From an uncultured Oscillospiraceae bacterium (GTDB lineage Bacteria > Bacillota_A > Clostridia > Oscillospirales > Oscillospiraceae), in NCBI GenBank assembly GCA_910579155.1, contig CAJTTS010000101.1, positions 1 through 10,715 on the forward strand: a stretch of 10,715 nt of DNA, written 5' to 3'. Numbering within the stretch: the first letter of the stretch is position 1; each line of letters begins with the position of its first letter. The translations under genes and the position numbers were made by a program. The notes below the pieces were generated by a model. That model was not told the origin of the DNA and searched no databases. It was given only the letters and a program-made list of their open reading frames with translations. Below are positions 6,487-10,715 of the stretch, piece by piece.

Positions 6487-6494
6487 CCCCCTTT
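6487..6494 (-). promoter_or_regulatory. Strong Shine-Dalgarno site facing an ATC codon
   Basis: AAAGGGGG on the minus strand is spaced 7 bases from ATC 6479-6477, the first codon of an extended reading of the zinc-ribbon-like gene. The ATG at 6486-6484, directly abutting the site, is in another frame and encodes only 18 residues. The site suggests initiation was once, or still is, at 6479. Confidence 0.45.
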
Positions 6495-6503
6495 CGCACG
6501 GAA

Positions 6504-6531
6504 GGGGCGCTGCCCTCATGGGTAGCGCCCC
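6504..6531. repeat. Intergenic stem-loop
   Basis: GGGGCGCT at 6504-6511 pairs with AGCGCCCC at 6524-6531. A G-T pair and CCC/GGG extend this to a 12-bp stem with loop TCAT. It sits between the stop of the 144-aa gene and the next ribosome site. On the minus strand only TTCC follows, not a T-tract, so it is more likely an RNA-stability or attenuation element than a full terminator. Confidence 0.6.
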
Positions 6532-6542
6532 CTGTTCACAGT

Positions 6543-6977
6543 TCACTTCTCTCCGCCGCCCGGTCCACTGACCTCGATCCATTCGTCGAAGTCCAGGATG
6601 TCGGCCAGCAGCAGGGCCAGTTCATGGATCTTGGCCCGGTCCTGGGCGTCGTCCAGCCGGACCGCCGTCTCGAACAGGCCCCAGACCAGCTCGGCGGTCA
6701 TCCCGCCGTCGTATGCCTCCAGAAGCTGGTCGTCCAGCAAAGCGGCCTTGCCGCTGCCGTCGCCCACCAGCCGCCGCTGGCGCTGGATGAGAGCCAGGCT
6801 ATTGTCCAGCAGCTCCTGGGGCAGTCCCCAGGCTTTGACGATCAGGGCTGCGCCCGTTTCCGGGAGGGCTGCGTCCCCGGGCTTGTCCGTGGTGCCCAAG
6901 GCCAGCAGGTTGACCGCCTCGGTGGTGATCTGCCGGAGCAGCTTTTCCGGCGCGGGGTGGCGTTCGTATTTCGTCAT
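6543..6977 (-). CDS. Hypothetical helical acidic protein
   Basis: This 144-aa protein starts at ATG 6977. GAGGAGG stands about 10 bases upstream; the frame continues to 7100 but reads as non-coding there and lacks a start with a ribosome site. It is largely helical and acidic: KYERHPAPEKLLRQITTEAVN, LIVKAWGLPQELLDNSLALI, LVWGLFETAVRLDDAQDRAKIHELALLLADILDFDEWIEV. It ends in Gly-Pro-Gly-Gly-Gly-Glu-Lys. There is no membrane segment or recognisable catalytic motif. I do not recognise a named family; the composition resembles small element or phage regulatory and accessory proteins. The gene is set off by non-coding gaps on both sides (6480-6542 and 6978-7110), so it may have its own expression signals. 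Confidence 0.7.
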   Translation of the reverse strand: MTKYERHPAPEKLLRQITTEAVNLLALGTTDKPGDAALPETGAALIVKAWGLPQELLDNSLALIQRQRRLVGDGSGKAALLDDQLLEAYDGGMTAELVWGLFETAVRLDDAQDRAKIHELALLLADILDFDEWIEVSGPGGGEK

Positions 6978-7022
6978 TTTTGTTCGTCCTCCTCTGTGAT
7001 TTTGGTGGTGGTACTGGCTACA

Positions 7023-7098
7023 ACCATACCAATTTCCGGCGGGGAAAGCTATCACCATACCCAACAAGAATGGGCGTTGAAAACCCAGCGATACCAAC
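7023..7098. repeat. Three imperfect TTGGTAT-type direct repeats
   Basis: On the plus strand CCATACCAA (7024-7032), CCATACCCAAC (7055-7065) and GATACCAAC (7090-7098) recur at spacings of about 31 and 34 bases, close to three helical turns each. They lie in the non-coding gap upstream of the 144-aa gene. They could be a protein-binding array or degenerate repeats. No clear -10/-35 pair was seen nearby. Confidence 0.35.
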
Positions 7099-7110
7099 AA
7101 TGGCGGGCCC

Positions 7111-7329
7111 TCATTCGATCCAGGCCCGGTCCGGCAGACAGTCCAACAGCTGATCGAAACGCTTTACCTCCGCGTACCAGCTGTACCATCCGGTCTCGTC
7201 CGCCGCCTCGTAGGCCGCCTCGATCTCTTTGATCTGCTTGAGAAGGGATGTGTTTTCATCCCAAAGGATATCGAAGGTGGCCTTGAGGTAGTCATATTGC
7301 TGCCGCAGGTCCAGAAAGTGGAACACCAC
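7111..7329 (-). CDS. Hypothetical protein, 5' end unresolved
   Basis: From GTG 7329 this is a 72-aa protein: HFLDLRQQYDYLKATFDILW, a helical ENTSLLKQIKEIEAAYEAADE segment (possible coiled coil), then TGWYSWYAEVKRFDQLLDCLPDRAWIE. No Shine-Dalgarno site precedes GTG 7329. The frame is open upstream to about 7503, and its nearer part still reads like protein (TVREKSWISVLFDGV), yet it holds no ATG, GTG, TTG or CTG before 7329. A good AAAGGAGG lies at 7434-7441 with no start after it in this frame. The gene is probably real but its start is lost, mutated or non-canonical. Function unknown. Confidence 0.5.
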   Translation of the reverse strand: MVFHFLDLRQQYDYLKATFDILWDENTSLLKQIKEIEAAYEAADETGWYSWYAEVKRFDQLLDCLPDRAWIE

Positions 7330-7384
7330 ACCATCAAAGAGGACGGATATCCAGGACTTTTCCCGAACAGTACCATTTAGGCGT

Positions 7385-7399
7385 GCGGCGTTACGCCGC
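7385..7399. repeat. Short GC-rich hairpin
   Basis: GCGGCG/CGCCGC with loop TTA is a perfect 6-bp stem in the gap between the DUF3846 gene and the 72-aa gene. No T-tract follows on either strand, so I do not call it a terminator. Confidence 0.5.
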
Positions 7400-7439
7400 C
7401 CTGGGGATGCGTTCGTTCTCCTCTCGGAACAGCCCTCCT

Positions 7440-7853
7440 TTACCGCTCGGGGCCATTTTTCTGTCTGGCCGGTTTGGTGTGGGAAACAATTCTGCCGATA
7501 TTCTTATCTTTTTCGTCTGGAACAACCGTCATATTGTCGTAAAGGTTCTGATACCGGCTGATTTGTGCATCAGTGAGCGAGACAAAATTCTCCCCCTGTA
7601 CTCCAGCAATGAAAAACGTGCCACAGAGGATGTCATAGGGCATCCCTTGCTGATCCACCAGCGGACGGTTGAAGGGTAACCCCAGCATTTTTCCAGACTC
7701 GTTGCACATGATGGCAACGGGCTCAGCAAATTGCGTGACGATCTCAATATGGCCGCCCACAATGGCCTGGAGCGCTTCCAGCTCATCCTCTACCTCCCGC
7801 ACCTGGCAGGACTTCTCCGGCTCCACCACCAGCACCTTGATCTTACCGCTCAC
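7440..7853 (-). CDS. DUF3846 domain protein
   Basis: This 137-aa protein starts at GTG 7853 with GGGGAGG 7 bases upstream. An earlier in-frame start at 7892 has no such site and lies inside the upstream gene. The sequence follows the DUF3846 pattern: IKVLVVEPEKSCQVREVEDELEALQ-AIVGG (near residues 5-34), then VAIMCNESGK, LPFNRPLVDQ and YDILCGTFFIAG. The VGG, CNE and NR.L signatures are all present. DUF3846 proteins are common in Firmicute conjugative elements and phages, and their role is unknown. After the domain comes a helical segment (TDAQISRYQNLYDNM) and a basic tail (TKPARQKNGPER). The gene overlaps the cyclotransferase-like gene by 11 bp, so the two are probably co-translated. Confidence 0.85.
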   Translation of the reverse strand: MSGKIKVLVVEPEKSCQVREVEDELEALQAIVGGHIEIVTQFAEPVAIMCNESGKMLGLPFNRPLVDQQGMPYDILCGTFFIAGVQGENFVSLTDAQISRYQNLYDNMTVVPDEKDKNIGRIVSHTKPARQKNGPER

Positions 7854-8355
7854 GCCGTTTCCTCCCCCCGTGTCTCTTGGAGGCCAGGCCATTGATCCGG
7901 TCGGTGTAGGCGTGGACCTCCTCTACCGCGTGCTCCCAGGCTTTTTTCAGCGCCGCCACCGGCAAACCGTTCTGCCGGTAGCCCTTCCGGATGCCCTGAT
8001 AGTAGGACGCGGGCGGGACGGCGGGGGTGCGGTACCGTTCCGTCATGATGTAGGCCATGACAGAGGCCGTCTGGCCGCTTTTGTCCGTCACAGACACAGA
8101 TTTTTTCCCGTATAAGTGAGGAAAGCCCTCGTAGTGGTCCAGGGAACGCTCACAGTCCGGGGTGAGCCGCCACAGCAGACCGTGGACAGTGGAGCCCTCC
8201 TTAGGTCCGATAGTTGCCACCCCGCTGCCCCGGAACAGCAGCTCATAGCCCTCCAGCGTCACCGGGCCCACCACCTGGGCTTCGGGACATCGGTAGGCCA
8301 TCTGGTCCAGATTGATATTCGACCCGTAAGCGAAGTACAGCTTGCCGTCAGCCAT
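7843..8355 (-). CDS. Gamma-glutamylcyclotransferase-like protein
   Basis: This 170-aa protein starts at ATG 8355 with GGAGG about 9 bases upstream. FAYGSN (8-13) is the substrate-binding loop of the GGCT/AIG2-like fold. VHGLLWRLTP (57-66) and LDHYEGFPHLY (72-82) follow, and Glu76 is at the position of the catalytic base. The middle (ATIGPKEG, ASVMAYIM, YYQGIRKGYRQNGLP) resembles animal-type GGCT in order. GGCT enzymes release 5-oxoproline from gamma-glutamyl amino acids or amines. Its position two genes after an amidoligase suggests it removes or processes a gamma-glutamyl-type linkage made by that enzyme. Published genome-context work on amidoligases (Iyer, Aravind and colleagues) also linked these families. 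A basic tail (SKRHGGRKRRER) is added beyond the usual fold. Confidence 0.87.
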   Translation of the reverse strand: MADGKLYFAYGSNINLDQMAYRCPEAQVVGPVTLEGYELLFRGSGVATIGPKEGSTVHGLLWRLTPDCERSLDHYEGFPHLYGKKSVSVTDKSGQTASVMAYIMTERYRTPAVPPASYYQGIRKGYRQNGLPVAALKKAWEHAVEEVHAYTDRINGLASKRHGGRKRRER

Positions 8356-8599
8356 TGTGGACCACCTCCAGCGCGCCGTATCTGGCCAGCTGCTCGATTA
8401 CGGCCTGGGCCTGGCGCTCCACGCTGCCCTGGGGCAGGAGGCAGTCCAGCCCGGTGCTGCGGATGAAATTGGCCCGGAGCTGCTGGAGGTAGCTCTCGGC
8501 GTCCGGGTGCTCGGTGGGGTCGAAGGCGGACAGCCGAAGCTGATCCATGATGGCCTCCCCCGTCCCCTCGTAGATGTTCTCGTCAATGCGAATTTTCAC
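8348..8599 (-). CDS. Small conserved protein between amidoligase and cyclotransferase
   Basis: This 83-aa protein starts at GTG 8599, with GAGGTGA about 4 bases upstream in the tail of the amidoligase gene. It is acidic: MKIRIDENIYEGTGEAIMDQL, DPTEHPDAESYLQQLRANFIRSTGLDC, VERQAQAVIEQLARYGALEVV, ending HNG. The first segment looks like a beta-strand and turn followed by helices, as in small adaptor or antitoxin-like proteins, but I recognise no named family. It lies 3 bases after the amidoligase stop and overlaps the cyclotransferase start by 8 bp, so its expression is locked to theirs. It could be a partner or a substrate of the amidoligase; that is speculation from position and its C-terminal glycine. 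Confidence 0.72.
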   Translation of the reverse strand: MKIRIDENIYEGTGEAIMDQLRLSAFDPTEHPDAESYLQQLRANFIRSTGLDCLLPQGSVERQAQAVIEQLARYGALEVVHNG

Positions 8600-8602
8600 G
8601 CT

Positions 8603-9574
8603 TCACCTCACAGTTTCACGACGTTTTTTCTTCTTTTTGTTCACTTCATAACTGTCCTTATCATGCCTCCAGGCCCTGTCGCCGGAAAGATTTTGTAAAA
8701 GTTTGTCCCGAGTCTCCTTGAACTCCGGCCCGTTGAGCCCCAGCCGCACCAGCCACACCCGGAAGGTGAACAGCTCGTTGTCGCTGTGGGTCTTGCGCAT
8801 GACGGTGCTGCGCTGGGCGATGGCCTGGGCAGACATGGCCAGGCACAGGTTGACGTAGGCTGCCGCCAGTCCAGGGTCCAGGGTGGAATTGAAACAGCGG
8901 AACTCCACCGTACCGCGATAGAACATGGAGTGCAGGTTAAGAGCGTGGTAACGAGTCCTGTTGTAATGATCATGCTCGACTCTGCCCTCATACCAGATCT
9001 GCTCCAGTGCGGTCAGGTCCTTCGTCTCGTCCGCAGACAGAGTACGGGCTTGCCGCAGCATGGGTTCCCGCACCTTTTTGCACCATCGGCTGGCCCGAGC
9101 CTCGTTTACCTGGAGGGCCTTAAACAAAATGTCCTCCTTGGAGAACATGATGCCGATGAGATTTTTCAGACTCTGACGGTTGTGGTTGGCCCCGTCCACA
9201 TGGACATGGATGCCGCAGGAGCCGTTCACCTTGGCTCCTGCCCGCTGCACCCGCCGCATACATTCCTGAAGCACAGGGAGCTGGTCGTAGGTGAGTTTGG
9301 GCGTAACCATCTCGACCCAGTAGCTTCTCTCCTCGCTCTCGTCGATGACGAACTCATAGCCGTCGTCTGTTTTACGTTCCGAGAGGATACTGCTGTCGCT
9401 CATCAACTTCCAGATTTGACGCCTGACATCCTTCGCCACCCAGGTGTCATAGGTCCCGCCCCTATACTGGGCTTCGGTCCCGAAATACTCCGCCAGCGCC
9501 CGGGCGGCCTGTTCCCGGGTGATGCCCGTCATCTCAATTTCAACACCGAAGCACTGCTCCTTTAGGCCGACCAT
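8603..9574 (-). CDS. Amidoligase (GS-like COOH-NH2 ligase, Amidoligase_2 type)
   Basis: This 323-aa protein starts at ATG 9574. AAGGAGGAGG lies 4 bases upstream, inside the 3' end of the methyltransferase gene, which it overlaps by 13 bp. Signature motifs of the glutamine-synthetase-like COOH-NH2 ligase superfamily are intact: FGVEIEM (9-15, metal and ATP-binding glutamates), YWVEMVTP (85-92), CGIHVHVD (120-127), RYHALNLHSM (208-217) and GTVEFRCFNSTLD (221-233). Family members use ATP to join a carboxyl to an amine, forming peptide or isopeptide amides. The family is known mainly from genomics in phages, mobile elements and metabolite clusters. The likely product is an amide-linked peptide or protein modification; the substrate is unknown. 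The C-terminus is strongly basic (five Lys, then RRETVR). Confidence 0.88.
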   Translation of the reverse strand: MVGLKEQCFGVEIEMTGITREQAARALAEYFGTEAQYRGGTYDTWVAKDVRRQIWKLMSDSSILSERKTDDGYEFVIDESEERSYWVEMVTPKLTYDQLPVLQECMRRVQRAGAKVNGSCGIHVHVDGANHNRQSLKNLIGIMFSKEDILFKALQVNEARASRWCKKVREPMLRQARTLSADETKDLTALEQIWYEGRVEHDHYNRTRYHALNLHSMFYRGTVEFRCFNSTLDPGLAAAYVNLCLAMSAQAIAQRSTVMRKTHSDNELFTFRVWLVRLGLNGPEFKETRDKLLQNLSGDRAWRHDKDSYEVNKKKKKRRETVR

Positions 9575-10715
9575 CCAGCCTCCTCCTTTCGGAGCTCCTT
9601 ATGCACCGCCCGGATGCGCCGCCCAATGGCCTCCACCACGTTGACGGGAACGCTGTTGCCCGCCTGCTTGTATGCCTGGGCGTCCGAGGTGATGGCCAGC
9701 AGGCGGTTGATTTGGTCCTCATGGAAGCCCTGGAGGCGGAGACACTCCCTGGGCATCAGGCGGCGGATGCGCCCGCCCCGCTCCACGATGCCCTGGACGA
9801 CGGCGGCATCGTGGGCCAGACGGCTCACTCTGCCGCCGCGGGTCTTGCTGCCTGGGTAGGCCAAGTCCACGCCGTCGCCAGGCGCGGCCTCTTTATATCC
9901 TTGTTTGGAAGCATTCCGAATCAGCAGCACCCCGGAACGCTCCGCCCGATGGTTGGAGAGGGTGGTCTGCCCATACCGGGCGGTGAGGCATCGGGCGATA
10001 TCCGTGCGCCGGGGCTCTCCAACGCACAGATCCACAAACGCGGCGTCAGGCGGCGGAATCAGATAAAGCCCCGTTTTGCCGCCCATGCCGCCCGCTCCCG
10101 CCGTCTGGGTGCAGGCTACTCCTGCCGGGTCGTAGACTCTCGATCCCTGCGGCCCTCCGAGGACTTGTACAAGAGCCTTTCCGTTTGCTCCGGCGAGAGG
10201 AAATATTTTTCCGGTGCATCGGAGATCAAGATATCCGACAAGATACAGCCTTCTCCGCGATTGAGGGAGCCCGTGGTCGGCGCTGTTAAGCACAGACCAT
10301 TCCAAACCATACCCCAGCTTGTGAAGCGTGGAGAGGATTTTTGCAAACGCGGCCCCCTGGTCATGGACCAGCAGGCGGGGAACGTTTTCAAGCAGCAAAT
10401 ACGCAGGCCGTCTTGCTTCAGCCAGCCGGGCAATTTCAAAGAACAGAGCTCCTCGGGGGTCATTAAATCCAAGTCGATGCCCCGACGCAGACCAGCTTTG
10501 GCAAGGAAATCCGCCGCAAAGAAGCTCGAAGGGGGGCAGGTCTGCGGGGTCAATTTTTGTAGCGTCGGGATAATATTTCTCCTCCTCTCGGATGTGGTGA
10601 ATGGCGCGGTAGCTGGCGTCGGCGTACTTGTCGATCTCGCAGTGGCCGATACACTGGAAGCCTCCGGCGCGGTCCAGGCCCGCCCGGAAGCCGCCGATGC
10701 CCGCGAACATATCAA
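9562..10715 (-). CDS. DNA (cytosine-5) methyltransferase, 5' end outside window
   Basis: The frame enters from the right edge. The residue before ATG 10710 is Asp, giving DMFAGIGGF, so the true start lies beyond 10715. Conserved C5-methyltransferase motifs are all present (numbered from Met 10710): FAGIGGF (2-8, AdoMet binding), GGFPCQSWS (66-74, catalytic Cys70), ENV (108-110), QSRRRLYLVGY (140-150), RLMPRECLRLQGF (287-299) and QAGNSVPVNVVEAIGRRI (319-336). The target-recognition region lies at about 155-280. It contains a Gly-rich TAGAGGMGG and a second, similar TARYGQTT block. It transfers methyl groups to C5 of cytosine in a sequence not predictable by eye. No endonuclease lies next to it in the window, so it may be an orphan that protects the element. 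Its stop overlaps the amidoligase start. Confidence 0.93.
   Translation of the reverse strand, partial: DMFAGIGGFRAGLDRAGGFQCIGHCEIDKYADASYRAIHHIREEEKYYPDATKIDPADLPPFELLCGGFPCQSWSASGHRLGFNDPRGALFFEIARLAEARRPAYLLLENVPRLLVHDQGAAFAKILSTLHKLGYGLEWSVLNSADHGLPQSRRRLYLVGYLDLRCTGKIFPLAGANGKALVQVLGGPQGSRVYDPAGVACTQTAGAGGMGGKTGLYLIPPPDAAFVDLCVGEPRRTDIARCLTARYGQTTLSNHRAERSGVLLIRNASKQGYKEAAPGDGVDLAYPGSKTRGGRVSRLAHDAAVVQGIVERGGRIRRLMPRECLRLQGFHEDQINRLLAITSDAQAYKQAGNSVPVNVVEAIGRRIRAVHKELRKEEAGWSA

Noticed and set aside
6978..7100. N-terminal extension of the 144-aa protein to 7100
   Set aside because: It would need a TTG start without a ribosome site and would read through the TTGGTAT-like repeats; ATG 6977 has GAGGAGG upstream.
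7391..7456. 21-codon frame MAPSGKGGLFREENERIPRAA on the minus strand
   Set aside because: It has a weak start context and contains the strong Shine-Dalgarno site inside its coding sequence; it is too short to support without conservation data.

Overview
This window is a run of minus-strand genes from what looks like an integrative conjugative or mobilisable element of a high-GC Clostridia host. Gut Oscillospiraceae/Lachnospiraceae relatives are the best guess. This rests on strong AAAGGAGG-type Shine-Dalgarno sites, frequent GTG starts, GC-rich coding sequence, and gene families (MobC, DUF3846, orphan DNA methyltransferases, small accessory ORFs) typical of Tn1549-like elements. The host and element assignment is inference. 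I saw no rRNA, tRNA, insertion sequence, CRISPR array, integrase or attachment site.

Transcription runs from high to low coordinates. (1) 10715-7440: a 5-methylcytosine DNA methyltransferase cut by the window edge, an amidoligase of the glutamine-synthetase-like COOH-NH2 ligase superfamily, an 83-aa protein, a gamma-glutamylcyclotransferase-like protein and a DUF3846 protein. All are packed with 8-13 bp overlaps or a gap of a few bases. (2) 7439-5904: short accessory genes (72-aa, 144-aa and two Cys-containing zinc-ribbon-like proteins) separated by small non-coding gaps with a hairpin and TTGGTAT-like repeats. Two of these genes have abnormal start regions. (3) 5923-1436: a tightly coupled cassette (left-handed beta-helix-like repeat protein, two small conserved proteins, a two-module protein, a beta-class adenine-type DNA methyltransferase, and a 570-aa multi-module protein). 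It has several 4-bp GTGA/ATGA overlaps and ends at a good intrinsic terminator. (4) 1435-1076: a strongly structured intergenic region with at least four back-to-back hairpins, a candidate transfer origin or structured leader. (5) 1075-1: a PAPS-reductase-like PP-loop enzyme whose 3' end overlaps mobC, which runs off the left edge.

A likely logic is that the two methyltransferases mark the element's DNA against host restriction, MobC (with a relaxase expected just beyond the left edge) processes the transfer origin, and the rest is accessory cargo. The most interesting parts are the amidoligase/small protein/cyclotransferase module, which could make or trim an amide-linked peptide modification; the sulfur-chemistry-type enzyme fused into the mobilisation operon; the structured region upstream of it; and a recurrent charged, basic C-terminal tail, often ending in Glu-Arg, on about ten otherwise unrelated proteins.
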